Source: Amycolatopsis pretoriensis (GTDB lineage: Bacteria; Actinomycetota; Actinomycetes; Mycobacteriales; Pseudonocardiaceae). Taken from it: 64,000 nt of DNA. Shown here piece after piece: positions 32,290 through 41,270 of this stretch. The stretch covers positions 1 to 64,000 of the forward strand of contig NZ_FNUJ01000014.1 of the NCBI RefSeq assembly GCF_900107925.1, given 5' to 3'. A model generated the notes under the pieces. The model worked only from the letters and a program-made list of their open reading frames with translations. It searched no databases and was not told the origin of the DNA. The first letter of the stretch is position 1. Each line of letters starts with the position of its first letter. The translations under genes were made by a program, and so were the position numbers.

Positions 32290-33406
32290 ACCCGAGTTTC
32301 GAGTGGCCATCGCCGGAGCCGGCCTGGGCGGCCTGTGCCTGGCGCAGGGCCTGCGCCAGGCCGGGATCGCGGCCGACGTGTACGAGCGCGACCCGGCCAT
32401 CACCGCACGGTTCCAGGGCTACCGGCTCGTGCTCAACCCGGCGGGGCTGGCGGCACTGCACGGTTGCCTGCCGCAACGCTGGCACCCTCTGCTGGACGCG
32501 GTCGTCGGCGACGCCTACGGCGAGCGGCTGGTCCTCGACCCGCTGCTGAACAAGATCGGCGAGCTCGGCCCCGGCAGACCCGGGATCGTGGTCGACCGCC
32601 AGGTCCTGCGCCACCTGCTGCTGACCGGGCTCACCGTCCACACTTCAGCCGCGCTGACCGGCTACGACGTGCGGGCCGACGGCAAGGTCGAAGCCCGGTT
32701 CGCCCACGGCGATCCGGCGGTCGCCGACCTGCTCGTCGGGGCGGACGGCGTCGGTTCCGCGGTCCGCGCGGTCCTGTCGCCGCGGACGACGCCGACCGAC
32801 ACCGGTGTCCGGTTCGTCCTCGGCCGCACACCGCTGACCGGGCAGTTCGCCGGACTGGAGCGGGCTTTCGGCTCGAAGATCGCCGGAGACCGCGTGAGCC
32901 TGCTGCTCGGCGCGATGCGGTTCCGCACGCCGCCGAAGGAAGCGGCCGAAGAACTGGCGCCCGAAGTGGCCCTCCCCGACATCGGCGACTACGTGCGCTG
33001 GGCGATGATCCTGCCGCCGGACGGCTCGGCCGGCACCGCGCGCGAGGCCGTGCTGTCCGAAATGGACGGCTGGCACCCGGACCTGCGCGCGCTCATCGAG
33101 CAGTCCGACGCGGACAACAGCGCGTTGCTGTCCATCCGGGTGGTCGAGCCCGGCGAACGCTGGGCGCCCGGCCCGGTCACGCTGCTCGGCGACGCCATCC
33201 ACGCCACGTCCCCGACCGGCGGCAACGGGGCCAACACCGCCCTGCGCGACGCCGATCTGCTGCGCCGCTGCCTGACCGAGGGCCGCCGGGATCTCCTCGA
33301 CGCGGTCGGCGACTACGAGCGGCAGATGTTCGAGTACGGCGCCGAAGCCGTGCGCCACAGCCTCGCGGCGCTTCCCGCCTTCGTTCCGGTCAACCCCGCT
33401 GGGTGA
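32270..33406 (+). CDS. FAD-dependent aromatic-type monooxygenase (PHBH fold)
   Basis: 378 residues. GAGLGGLCLAQGLRQAG near residue 15, the DG motif LLVGADGVGSAVR, and the GD motif LLGDAIHATSPTGGNGANTAL. This is the TetX/p-hydroxybenzoate hydroxylase group, which hydroxylates aromatic compounds or inactivates antibiotics. The first ~11 residues (MRDELSSPEFR) are coded by operator DNA. An alternative GTG at 32303 would remove them. A TAGAAC -10 at 32258-32263 puts the transcript start near the GTG at 32270, so leaderless translation is likely. Neighbour TetR is the regulator. Confidence 0.85.
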   Translation: MRDELSSPEFRVAIAGAGLGGLCLAQGLRQAGIAADVYERDPAITARFQGYRLVLNPAGLAALHGCLPQRWHPLLDAVVGDAYGERLVLDPLLNKIGELGPGRPGIVVDRQVLRHLLLTGLTVHTSAALTGYDVRADGKVEARFAHGDPAVADLLVGADGVGSAVRAVLSPRTTPTDTGVRFVLGRTPLTGQFAGLERAFGSKIAGDRVSLLLGAMRFRTPPKEAAEELAPEVALPDIGDYVRWAMILPPDGSAGTAREAVLSEMDGWHPDLRALIEQSDADNSALLSIRVVEPGERWAPGPVTLLGDAIHATSPTGGNGANTALRDADLLRRCLTEGRRDLLDAVGDYERQMFEYGAEAVRHSLAALPAFVPVNPAG

Positions 33407-33965
33407 GGTTCTTGCGCTGGTTGGCGAGGAACCGGGCTTTCTTCTGCCGGTTGCCGCACGTGTTCATGTCACACCACCTGCGGGTGCGGCTTTGGCTGGT
33501 GTCGAAGAAAGCGGCCTGACAGGTCGGCGACGCGCACAGGGCCAGCTTTCCGTCCCGTTCGCCGGCGAGGATGCCGATCGCGTCGGCGGCGATCACGCCC
33601 AGGGCGTCTTCCACCTCGGATGCCGATCCGAGCTGCCACTGCCGGGTGCCGTCGGGCGTCAGAACCGCGGCGGCCCGGCCCTGGGCGCTGCGGTCGTTGA
33701 TGACCCGGACGGCGTCGGCGGGGAGAGCCTCTTGGGTCGCGGCCGCGGTCGCGGCGGCGTGGATCGCCTCCCGCAGTTCCCGGGCGAGTTCGAGCTGGGC
33801 GTCGGTGCAGGACGTCACGGCGAGGCCGTTCACCACCAGCCAGTCGACGAGCCGCTGCGGTGTCGGGATGCGTTCCACGGGAGTGCCGCGGCGTTCCGAC
33901 AGCGTCCCCGTGAAGCTGGTCGCCAGCACGCTGCCCAGCCGGAAGTCGGGGAACCCAGCACCCAT
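33390..33965 (-). CDS. CGNR zinc-finger / ABATE-domain protein (probable regulator)
   Basis: 191 residues. The C-terminal CGNR finger is seen as LCASPTCQAAFFD ... RRWCDMNTCGNRQKKARF, with four cysteines, and the N-terminal part is the ABATE domain thought to be ligand-binding. Such proteins are treated as transcription regulators. An operator copy overlaps its ribosome-binding region and a second lies in front of the divergent epoxide hydrolase gene. The 3' end overlaps the monooxygenase gene by 17 bases. Confidence 0.85.
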   Translation of the reverse strand: MGAGFPDFRLGSVLATSFTGTLSERRGTPVERIPTPQRLVDWLVVNGLAVTSCTDAQLELARELREAIHAAATAAATQEALPADAVRVINDRSAQGRAAAVLTPDGTRQWQLGSASEVEDALGVIAADAIGILAGERDGKLALCASPTCQAAFFDTSQSRTRRWCDMNTCGNRQKKARFLANQRKNLTQRG

Positions 33966-34028
33966 GGAACCACCTTAGCAGGTTGCTTCTCGTCGTCGGG
34001 CCGTGTTAGAACCGTCTTAGCCGGTTCC
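33966..34028. promoter_or_regulatory. Duplicated ~21-bp operator between CGNR and epoxide hydrolase genes
   Basis: GGAACCACCTTAGCAGGTTG (33966-33985) and AGAACCGTCTTAGCCGGTTC (34008-34027) share GAACC-N2-CTTAGC-N-GGTT. Centres are 42 bases apart, four helical turns. A TGTTAGAAC extended -10 candidate for the hydrolase begins at 34004 and overlaps the second copy. Confidence 0.7.
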
Positions 34029-34047
34029 ACGACGACCAGGAGGCCTC

Positions 34048-35211
34048 ATGCCCACCAGCGACGTGCGGGTGTTCGAAGCCCGTGCACCCGAATCCGACCT
34101 CGACGACCTGCGCGCGCGGCTGGCCGTGGCGCGGCTGCCGGAAGCCGAGACGGTCCCCCGCACCGCGTCCGGCCGCCGCCGGTGGGACCAGGGCGTCCCC
34201 CTCGCCGACCTCGCCGACGTCGTGGAGTACTGGCGCACCGGGTACGACTGGCGGGCGTTCGAAGCGCGCCTCGACCGGATCGGCCAGTTCCGCACGACCG
34301 TCGACGGCCTGGGAATCCACTTCCTGCACCGCCGTTCCCCGCGCGAGGACGCCACTCCCCTGCTCCTGACGCACGGCTGGCCCGGCAGCGTCGCCGAGTT
34401 CGTCGACGTGCTCGACGACCTGGCGGACCCGGCGGACGCGGCGGCGCCGGCGTTCCACGTCGTGGCGCCGTCGTTGCCGGGCTTCGGCTACAGCGACAAG
34501 CCGGCGAACACGGGGTGGGGCACCGAAAAGATCGCGGCCGCCTGGGTCAAGCTCATGGGAAAGCTCGGCTACGAACGGTTCCTGGCCCACGGCGGCGACT
34601 GGGGAGGCGTGATCACGACGATCCTCGGCGGCCGGTTCCCGGCGCACGTCCTCGGCATCCACACGGTGACCCCGCAGGCACCACCCGGGTTGTCCACGGA
34701 CGGGCTGACGGCGGCCGAGCGCGAGTGGACGGAGGAAACCCGCGATTTCTGGCAGTACCGCGCGGCGTACGCGAAGCAGCAGGCGACCCGGCCGCAGACC
34801 ATCGGCTACTCGCTCGTCGACTCCCCGGTCGGGCTCCTGGCCTGGATCCTCGACAAGTTCGCGGAGTGGACGGACACTTCGGACAGTCCATTCGAGACGA
34901 TCCCCCGCGACCGCATCCTCGACGACGTAACGCTTTACTGGCTGACACGCACGGGCGCCTCGGCGGCCCGCATCTACAGCGAAAGCCACGACTCACTCGA
35001 CCCGGAACTCCGGGTCGAGGTCCCGGCGGCGATCAGCGTGTACCCCCGCGACATCGAGAAGTGCCCGCGCCCGTGGGCGCAGGAGCGGTTCCGGCGGATC
35101 GTCCGGTGGTCGACACCGGAGACCGGAGGGCACTTCCCGTCGTTGGAGGTTCCCGGGGACTTCGTCGGGGATCTGCGGGAGGGGCTCACGGCGGTACTGG
35201 CCGATTTGTGA
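34048..35211 (+). CDS. Epoxide hydrolase-family alpha/beta hydrolase
   Basis: 387 residues. An EHN-type N-terminal segment (DLRARLAVARLPEAE, WRAFEARLDRIGQFRT) is followed by the hydrolase core with HGWPGS (oxyanion), GGDWGG (Asp nucleophile, about residue 190) and a final His in ETGGHFPSLEVP. This is the microsomal/juvenile-hormone epoxide hydrolase-like class. Likely substrate is a xenobiotic or a secondary metabolite epoxide. AGGAGG precedes the ATG. Confidence 0.87.
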   Translation: MPTSDVRVFEARAPESDLDDLRARLAVARLPEAETVPRTASGRRRWDQGVPLADLADVVEYWRTGYDWRAFEARLDRIGQFRTTVDGLGIHFLHRRSPREDATPLLLTHGWPGSVAEFVDVLDDLADPADAAAPAFHVVAPSLPGFGYSDKPANTGWGTEKIAAAWVKLMGKLGYERFLAHGGDWGGVITTILGGRFPAHVLGIHTVTPQAPPGLSTDGLTAAEREWTEETRDFWQYRAAYAKQQATRPQTIGYSLVDSPVGLLAWILDKFAEWTDTSDSPFETIPRDRILDDVTLYWLTRTGASAARIYSESHDSLDPELRVEVPAAISVYPRDIEKCPRPWAQERFRRIVRWSTPETGGHFPSLEVPGDFVGDLREGLTAVLADL

Positions 35212-35311
35212 CGTCTGCGGTGTGCTGCCCGTCACGTCGAGCCGCTGTCACGGGGACGGAGTGGACGGCATCTCGTGGTCGTCCACTCCCGAGACAGGAA
35301 GGACGGACGCG

Positions 35312-36019
35312 ATGCGCATCGCGATCTTCGGCGCCGGCGGCCCGACCGGACGCCTCCTCATCGACCAGGCACTCACCGCGGGCCACCGGGTCACGGCGAT
35401 CACCCGCCATCCCGCCTCGATGCCGTCGCGCGACGGGCTCCGCACCATCGGCGCCGACGTGTTCGACCCGGAAGCGGTCGAGAAGGCAGTGACCGGGCAG
35501 GACGCGGTGTTATCGGCCTTGGGCGTACCCGCCGGGAAAGCGCCGATCACGACGTACTCCCACGGCACGGCCCACATCATCACCGCGATGCGCCGCCACG
35601 GCGTGCGCAGGCTCATCGTGGTGAGTTCGAGCGGAGTCGCCCCGCGCCGGTATTCCGACGGCGGGTTCCTGTTCAACCGGGTACTGGTGCCGTACGTGAC
35701 GCGCGTCCTCGGCAAGACGTTGTACGACGACATGAGGCGGATGGAAGCCCTCGTCCGCGCCAGCGACCTCGAATGGACGATCGTGCGTCCGAGCGGGCTG
35801 TACGACTTGCCGGCCGCGACGAGCTACACACTCACCGAAGCTCAAGCCGACGGGAGGTTCACCGCCCGCGCCGACCTCGCCGCGAGCATGCTGGACCTGA
35901 TGACAGGCAAACGGTTCGCAGGTGCCACAGTCGGTGTCGTCACGACAGTCGGCAATCCCACCGTGCTCGGGTGGCTCCGCGACAACGCACGGACTTCGAA
36001 GCCGCCGCACCAGGCTTGA
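35312..36019 (+). CDS. NAD(P)H-binding SDR-like protein (NmrA/BVR-B type)
   Basis: 235 residues. Rossmann site FGAGGPTGRLL at residues 5-15. VVSSSGVAPR, EWTIVRPSGLYD and FTARADLAASMLDLM follow the pattern of flavin/biliverdin-reductase-B-like SDRs. GGAAGGA lies about nine bases before the ATG. An in-frame upstream extension has no ribosome-binding site. Codon 67 is TTA. Confidence 0.78.
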   Translation: MRIAIFGAGGPTGRLLIDQALTAGHRVTAITRHPASMPSRDGLRTIGADVFDPEAVEKAVTGQDAVLSALGVPAGKAPITTYSHGTAHIITAMRRHGVRRLIVVSSSGVAPRRYSDGGFLFNRVLVPYVTRVLGKTLYDDMRRMEALVRASDLEWTIVRPSGLYDLPAATSYTLTEAQADGRFTARADLAASMLDLMTGKRFAGATVGVVTTVGNPTVLGWLRDNARTSKPPHQA

Positions 36020-36074
36020 TTCGCGAGTCGGGTCGGACCTACTCTTCAGCGTCGATGCTTGCCGAGGAGGACCG

Positions 36075-37493
36075 ATGCGTGGCGTCAACCGTGGTCACCT
36101 GGTGATCATCTCCTGTGCACTGTCCGCCGGTCTGCTGGCCGCGGCGAGCCCGGCAGCGGCGGCGGCGCCCGACGAACCGCGGTACTCCGCCGGTGCGCCG
36201 GGCGCCGGAGATCCCTATTTCCCCGACATGGGCAACGGCGGCTACGACGTCGGCCACTACGACATCCGGCTGGAGTTCCACCCCGGCACCGGGGCGATCG
36301 ACGCGACCACGACGATCCTCGCCACGGCCACCCAGGATCTGTCCCGGTTCGACCTGGACTTCCAGGGACCGCTGAAGATCAGCGATCTCTCGGTGAACGG
36401 CCGCCACGCCGCCTACACCCGAAGCGGCGCCCAGGAGCTGGTGATCACCCCGCCGCACGGGCTGCGGAAAGGCAGCCCGTTCGTCGTCTCGGTGACCTAC
36501 TCCGGCGTCCCGCGGAAGATCGACGACCCCGCGCTGGGTGTCTCCGGCTGGGTCGCCACGAAGGACGGCGCGGTCGCGCTCAACCAGCCGATCGGCGCCG
36601 CGACCTACTACCCGGTGAACGACACCACCGACGACAAAGCGACCTACACGCAGACCGTCACCGTCCCGGCCGGACTCACCGTGCTGGCCAACGGCGAACC
36701 CGGGCCCACGACCACGCGCGATCACCGGACCACCTTCCGCTGGTCCATGAACCGGCCGATGGCCAGCGAACTGGCCATGCTCGCGATCGGCGATTACGAC
36801 GTCACCCGCGGCGTGACGCCCGGCGGACTGCCGGACATCACCGCGATCGGCAAGTCCATCGACACGAAACCCGGTCAGGGCAAGGTGTTCAACCAGACCA
36901 CGGCGCAAATCATCCAGTGGGAATCCTCGCTGTACGGGTCGTACCCGTTCGACTCGACCGGCGGCATCATCGCCGACGTCGGCGTCGACTACGCCCTCGA
37001 GACGCAGAGCCGGCCGGTCTACGACCAGAGCACCAGCGACGTCGACGGCGACCTGCTCGCCCACGAACTCGGCCACCAGTGGTTCGGCGACAGCCTCACT
37101 CCCGTGCACTGGTCGGACATCTGGCTCAACGAAGGCTTCGCGACCTACTCGGAATGGCTCTACCAGGAGAAGTTCGACAACGTTCCCGTGCAACAGACCT
37201 TCGCGAAGACGTACGCCGACGAGAAGGACTGGAGCGGAAAGGTCGCCGATCCCGGCCGTGACCACATCTTCGACGACCTGGTGTACAACCGCGGCGCGAT
37301 GGCCCTGCAGGCGCTGCGCATGAAGATCGGCGACCGCGCGTTCTTCCGGGTCCTGACGCAGTGGCCGGCGACCCACCGGTACGGCAACGTCTCGACGCGC
37401 CAGTTCATCCAGTTCGTCGAGCAGCTGACCGGCCGCGACCTGGACTCGTTCTTCCGCACCTGGCTGTACCAGCCGGGCAAGCCGGCGCTCTGA
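36075..37493 (+). CDS. Secreted M1-family metallopeptidase
   Basis: 472 residues. The signal peptide spans about residues 1-33 (SPAAAAAP end). Beta-sandwich N-domain, then a gluzincin catalytic domain with HELGHQWFGD (His330, Glu331, His334) and the third ligand Glu in NEGFATYSEW about 20 residues later. The usual GAMEN substrate motif is replaced by VDYALETQSRPV, as in the shorter secreted actinobacterial M1 branch. It lacks the large ERAP-type C-terminal domain. Extracellular aminopeptidase activity is expected. GAGGAGG precedes the ATG. Confidence 0.88.
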   Translation: MRGVNRGHLVIISCALSAGLLAAASPAAAAAPDEPRYSAGAPGAGDPYFPDMGNGGYDVGHYDIRLEFHPGTGAIDATTTILATATQDLSRFDLDFQGPLKISDLSVNGRHAAYTRSGAQELVITPPHGLRKGSPFVVSVTYSGVPRKIDDPALGVSGWVATKDGAVALNQPIGAATYYPVNDTTDDKATYTQTVTVPAGLTVLANGEPGPTTTRDHRTTFRWSMNRPMASELAMLAIGDYDVTRGVTPGGLPDITAIGKSIDTKPGQGKVFNQTTAQIIQWESSLYGSYPFDSTGGIIADVGVDYALETQSRPVYDQSTSDVDGDLLAHELGHQWFGDSLTPVHWSDIWLNEGFATYSEWLYQEKFDNVPVQQTFAKTYADEKDWSGKVADPGRDHIFDDLVYNRGAMALQALRMKIGDRAFFRVLTQWPATHRYGNVSTRQFIQFVEQLTGRDLDSFFRTWLYQPGKPAL

Positions 37494-37694
37494 ACTTGCG
37501 CACGTGGCTCGACGAGGTTCCCTCCCTCGCCGCGCGGCTCGCTTCGCAGTGGGGTCTCGCACTCGGCGAACCGTTCGCCAGTGGCGCGTCCTCGATCAGC
37601 GACTGTCCGAACCGGACGCTGAACACCCAAGCCCGGCCGGTGTTGCCGCACGGCGATCCAAGCCGTGCGTGCTTCGACGCCGCCGGTCGTCGCC

Positions 37695-38267
37695 TCACAG
37701 CGACCGGCGCAGCCCGTCCAGCACCAGGGTGATGACGCCGTCGGCCTCGGCTCGCCAGTCGGGACGGTCGTGCGCCGCGCCGATGCCGTGCAGTGCCACC
37801 AAGACCGCGCCGGCGCTCACGTCGTCGCGGATCGAGCCCTCCGCCACCGCGGCCGCCACCAAGTCGCTGACGGCCTGCTCCAATTCCCGGCTGCCCTCGG
37901 CCAACGTCCCCGCCCCGGTCGCCATGAGCGTGGCCAGCGTCCGGGCCAGGCCCCGGTAGGTGTCGATGTAGGCGACCATGCCCCGCAGGAAACTCGCCAA
38001 GGCATCCCCCGCCGGCAGCGTGGCCCGCAACTGGCGAGCGCGGTCGCACAACGTCGCGACTTCCTCGCGGTAGACAGCCTCGGCCAGCGCCTCCCGCGTC
38101 GGGAAGTGGCGGTACAGGGTGCCCGTGCCCACTCCGGCCAAGCGGGCGAAGTCGTCGAAGCGCAGCTCGAAGAACGTTCCGTCGTCGAAGACTTCGCGCG
38201 CCTTGGCCAGCACCGCGTCGCGGTTGCGCCGCGCGTCGGCCCGCAGCGGCTTGCCTTCCGTTGACAA
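37695..38267 (-). CDS. TetR-family regulator
   Basis: 190 residues. The helix-turn-helix RFDDFARLAGVGTGTLYRHFPTREAL is near residues 37-62 and a typical ligand-binding helical domain follows. The start is TTG at 38267, with GGGAGGTGG upstream. No ATG is in frame before the domain. It diverges from the ketopantoate reductase-like gene, whose -35 (TTGACA, 38261-38266) overlaps this start codon, so the two genes share a compact control region. Confidence 0.8.
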   Translation of the reverse strand: MSTEGKPLRADARRNRDAVLAKAREVFDDGTFFELRFDDFARLAGVGTGTLYRHFPTREALAEAVYREEVATLCDRARQLRATLPAGDALASFLRGMVAYIDTYRGLARTLATLMATGAGTLAEGSRELEQAVSDLVAAAVAEGSIRDDVSAGAVLVALHGIGAAHDRPDWRAEADGVITLVLDGLRRSL

Positions 38268-38310
38268 CCCGCGTCCACCTCCCTACGTTGATAAGTGGAG
38301 ATGACCTCCA
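38261..38310 (+). promoter_or_regulatory. Promoter TTGACA-N17-TACGTT and TGGAG-ATGAC-CTCCA palindrome
   Basis: TTGACA (38261-38266) and TACGTT (38284-38289) are 17 bases apart, near consensus. A 15-bp palindrome (38296-38310) sits at the expected transcript start. It is a fitting operator for the divergent TetR protein. Confidence 0.6.
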
Positions 38311-38336
38311 ATTTCATCATACCCGACGAGGTGCAC

Positions 38337-39296
38337 GTGAAGATCCTCATGTTCGGCCGGGGCGTGATCGCCACGGTGTACGGCTGGGCCCTGGAACGGG
38401 CCGGACATGACGTCGAGTTCTACGTTCGGCCGGGCCGCGCGTCGGCTTACGGGGAGACAGTGGACCTCGACCTGTTCGACGCGCGCCAGCGGGTGTGGGG
38501 GCAGCGCGTCGTCGAGACGTGGCCGGTGCGCTACCGCGAGCAGCTGGCGCCCGACCACGACTTCGACCTGATCGTGCTGAGCGTTTCGCACCACCGCCTC
38601 ACGGAAGCGGCCGCTTTCCTGGCACCGCGCGTCGGCGACGCCACGGTGCTGGTGTTCGGCAACATCTGGGCCGAGCCCCTGGCCGCGATCGGCGCGCTTC
38701 CGGTCGATCGGGTCGCGTGGGGTTTCCCGCAGGGCGGCGGTGGCTTCGGCGAAGACGGCGTGCTCCGCGGGTCGCTGCTGCCCACGGTCGTCTTCGGAAC
38801 TTTGGACCGGCCCCCGACCGAACGCGAGCTGGCCGCGCGGCGGGCGTTTCGCGAGGCCGGGCTCCGGGTGCGGGAGAAACGCGATTTCCGCGGCTGGCTG
38901 TGGCTCCACTTCGTGGCGGACGCCGGCCTGCATTCGCAGGGCCTGCGCCGGGGAACGCTGTCCGAACTGGCAGGGGCGACGGCCGATCTGCGCGAGGCGC
39001 TGCTGACCTCCCGCGAGCTGCTACCGGTGCTCGAGGCGCGCGGCGTCGACCTGCGCCGCCACCGGATCGGCACGCTGGGTTTCCGGGCACCGACGTGGCT
39101 GACCGCCCGCGCGTTCGCGTGGCTGACCGCTCACGTCCCGATGGCACGCAGGGGTCTCGAGTCCCACGACGACCCCGCGGCCGAGGAGCCGAGGGAGGTC
39201 TGCCGCGACACCCTGGCCGAAGCCCGGCGGCTGGGCATCGCGGTACCCCGGCTGGAAGCGGCGGAACCGAGCTTCGCCGGGCAGGGAAACACCTGA
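38337..39296 (+). CDS. Ketopantoate reductase-family (ApbA/PanE N-domain) protein
   Basis: 319 residues. The N-terminus VKILMFGRGVIATVYGWALERAGHDV is a variant of the dinucleotide-binding GxGxxG motif, with FGRGVIATVYG in place of FGAGAIG. HTLSVSHH-type and LGIAVPRLE segments of the family are present (LSVSHHRLTEAAAFL). The GTG at 38337 gives the family-like start and follows GAGG. Upstream ATG 38301 would lie almost at the transcript start. A role in pantothenate synthesis is unlikely, given the TetR pairing; it may reduce a small keto compound. Confidence 0.72.
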   Translation: MKILMFGRGVIATVYGWALERAGHDVEFYVRPGRASAYGETVDLDLFDARQRVWGQRVVETWPVRYREQLAPDHDFDLIVLSVSHHRLTEAAAFLAPRVGDATVLVFGNIWAEPLAAIGALPVDRVAWGFPQGGGGFGEDGVLRGSLLPTVVFGTLDRPPTERELAARRAFREAGLRVREKRDFRGWLWLHFVADAGLHSQGLRRGTLSELAGATADLREALLTSRELLPVLEARGVDLRRHRIGTLGFRAPTWLTARAFAWLTAHVPMARRGLESHDDPAAEEPREVCRDTLAEARRLGIAVPRLEAAEPSFAGQGNT

Positions 39297-39351
39297 GCAC
39301 CGACGCTCGGCGGCAACGCGTTCGGTTGAAACTTCTGGCGAATGTCGGACG

Positions 39352-40350
39352 CTAGGGCGCGGTCGGCCGGGAAGTCGTCCCGGGGTCTCGTCCGAACGTC
39401 GTCCGGTAGTCCCGTGGCCGCCGGCCGGTCAGCCGGGTGAAGACCGCGCTGAAGGCGCCGGGGTCGCGGTAGCCGACCTCCACCGCGATGCTCGCGACTG
39501 TTCGTCCGGTGGTCTCGAGCAGGTGCTTCGCCCGGCGCACCCGCGCCTTCTGCAGGTACGCGAGCGGCGTCTGGCCGGTCTCGCCGCGAAACCGCCGCAG
39601 CAGCGTCCGCGTGCTGACGTGGAACGTCCCGGCGAGCAGCCCGAGGTCGTAACGCTCGCCCATGTTCTGGTCCAGCCAGCGCCGGATGCCCTGGGAGAAC
39701 TCCCGGCCGGTGGCCGGCAGCAGTTCCGCGTCGACGTACGGCGCCTGGCTCGGCCGGGCGTCGTCGAGGAGTGCGACCCGCGCGGTGGCGCGAGCCACCC
39801 GGCTGCCGCTGTGTTCCCGGACGAGGCCGAGGGCGAAGTCGTACATCGCGCTGAACGCGCCCGTCGTGGTCACCCCGCTGTCGGTGACCACGAGCTTCTC
39901 CGGCCGGACGTCCGTGCCCGGGCAGCGGTCGGCCAACCGGTCGGCGAACAACCAGGCGGTCGTCGACTGCCGCCCGTCCAGCAGGCCGGCGTCGGCCAGC
40001 AGGAACGCGCCGACGCAGATCGACACCAGCGCGACCCCCGATCCCGAACCGGACCTGATGGTCTCGATTTCCGGCCGGAGCGACGCGAGCTTCGCATCGA
40101 GGTCCAGCCCGGGGAACAGCTCGAACCCCGGGACGACGAGAACATCCACGGGCCGCACCGGGACGACGGTGACCACCGCGCCGCCCGCAGCCACCACGCG
40201 CCGGCGCGAAGACAAGATCGAGACCTCGTAGGACGGATCCCCGCCCGCGGAGATGTGCGAGGCCATCGTGAGGAGGTCGGGAACCCCGAACACCTCCGAC
40301 GCGAAACAGCCGGGATAGGCGAGCACTCCGACACGCAGCGGGGGCACCAT
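39352..40350 (-). CDS. GlxA-type regulator (DJ-1/PfpI domain + AraC HTH)
   Basis: 332 residues. The N-terminal class I glutamine amidotransferase-like domain has VVPGFELFPG and SICVGAFLLADAGLLDGR (the nucleophile-elbow Cys). Two helix-turn-helices follow (YDLGLLAGTFHVSTRTLLRRFRGETGQTP and RTVASIAVEVGYRDPGAFSAVF). The start ATG 40350 gives a compact protein. ATG 40389 is an alternative. Both start codons lie in the arms of an inverted repeat (40347-40391), consistent with autoregulation. The divergent dienelactone hydrolase is the likely target. Confidence 0.83.
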   Translation of the reverse strand: MVPPLRVGVLAYPGCFASEVFGVPDLLTMASHISAGGDPSYEVSILSSRRRVVAAGGAVVTVVPVRPVDVLVVPGFELFPGLDLDAKLASLRPEIETIRSGSGSGVALVSICVGAFLLADAGLLDGRQSTTAWLFADRLADRCPGTDVRPEKLVVTDSGVTTTGAFSAMYDFALGLVREHSGSRVARATARVALLDDARPSQAPYVDAELLPATGREFSQGIRRWLDQNMGERYDLGLLAGTFHVSTRTLLRRFRGETGQTPLAYLQKARVRRAKHLLETTGRTVASIAVEVGYRDPGAFSAVFTRLTGRRPRDYRTTFGRDPGTTSRPTAP

Positions 40351-40391
40351 GGTGGCGAGATTACCCGGGTACGTGGCGATCTCGCCCATGG
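40347..40391. promoter_or_regulatory. CCATGGTGGCGAGAT / ATCTCGCCCATGG inverted repeat at the GlxA start
   Basis: Left arm 40347-40361 and right arm 40379-40391 match except for two extra bases in the left arm. It lies between the divergent GlxA-type and dienelactone hydrolase genes. Confidence 0.5.
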
Positions 40392-40424
40392 TCAGGACCG
40401 GGCGCCGCGCCGGACGATGCCGCA

Positions 40425-41264
40425 ATGGCGATCACCGGACCGCAGGCGGACGACGACATGCTCGCGGACTTCTCGAAACGGCTTGTCGACACCGGGGGTG
40501 TCGGCAAGACCGTCTACGTCGGCGGGTCCGGGCCGGCCGTCGTGCTGATGCCGGAGATGCCCGGCATCAGCCCCGACGTCCTGCGCTTCGCGCGCTGGAT
40601 ACGCGACGCGGGGTTCACGGTCTACCTCCCGTCGCTCTTCGGCGTCGACGGCACCTTCCCCACCACCGAGGAGGGGCGGGAAATCGTCCGCCGCGCCTGC
40701 GTCAGCGCCGAGTTCCGGGCCTTCGCCGGCGGCGGTACGAGCCCCGTCGTGACCTGGCTGCGAGGCCTGGCGAGGACGGCGCTGGCCGAGTGCGGCGGAC
40801 CGGGCGTCGGGGCGATCGGGCTCTGCTTCACCGGCAACTTCGCGCTCACCATGACCCTCGAACCAGCCGTCATCGCGCCCGTCGTCAACCATCCCTCACT
40901 GCCGCTGGACGACCCCGGCGGACTGGAAATCAGCGCCGAGGACGCGGCGAAGGTCCGCGAGCGCATCGAGCGCGACGGGCTGAAAGTGCTCGCCTACCGC
41001 TTCGACGACGACCGCTGGTGCACCGGCCGGCGGTTCGCCGCCTACCGAGCGCTCCTGGGCGACGCGTTCGACGGCCGCGTCATCCCGGGCGAGACGGCCA
41101 ACCCCGCCCCTCCCCCGTTCTTCCGCGATGTCGTCGCCTGCCCGCACAGCGTCGTCACGGCCCACCTCGTCGATCAGCGGGGACATCCCACCACGCGCGC
41201 CAGGGACGAGATCCTGGCCTTCCTCACCGAGCGGCTCGGCCGCGACGAGCCAGGCCCGGGATGA
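40425..41264 (+). CDS. Dienelactone hydrolase-family protein
   Basis: 279 residues of alpha/beta hydrolase fold. The nucleophile is Cys134 in GLCFTGNFAL, with Glu44 in MPEMPG and a late His, as in dienelactone hydrolases (Cys-Asp-His plus Glu). Such enzymes open lactone intermediates in aromatic catabolism. It starts 75 bases from the GlxA-type regulator start. Confidence 0.83.
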   Translation: MAITGPQADDDMLADFSKRLVDTGGVGKTVYVGGSGPAVVLMPEMPGISPDVLRFARWIRDAGFTVYLPSLFGVDGTFPTTEEGREIVRRACVSAEFRAFAGGGTSPVVTWLRGLARTALAECGGPGVGAIGLCFTGNFALTMTLEPAVIAPVVNHPSLPLDDPGGLEISAEDAAKVRERIERDGLKVLAYRFDDDRWCTGRRFAAYRALLGDAFDGRVIPGETANPAPPPFFRDVVACPHSVVTAHLVDQRGHPTTRARDEILAFLTERLGRDEPGPG

Positions 41265-41270
41265 CCGCCC

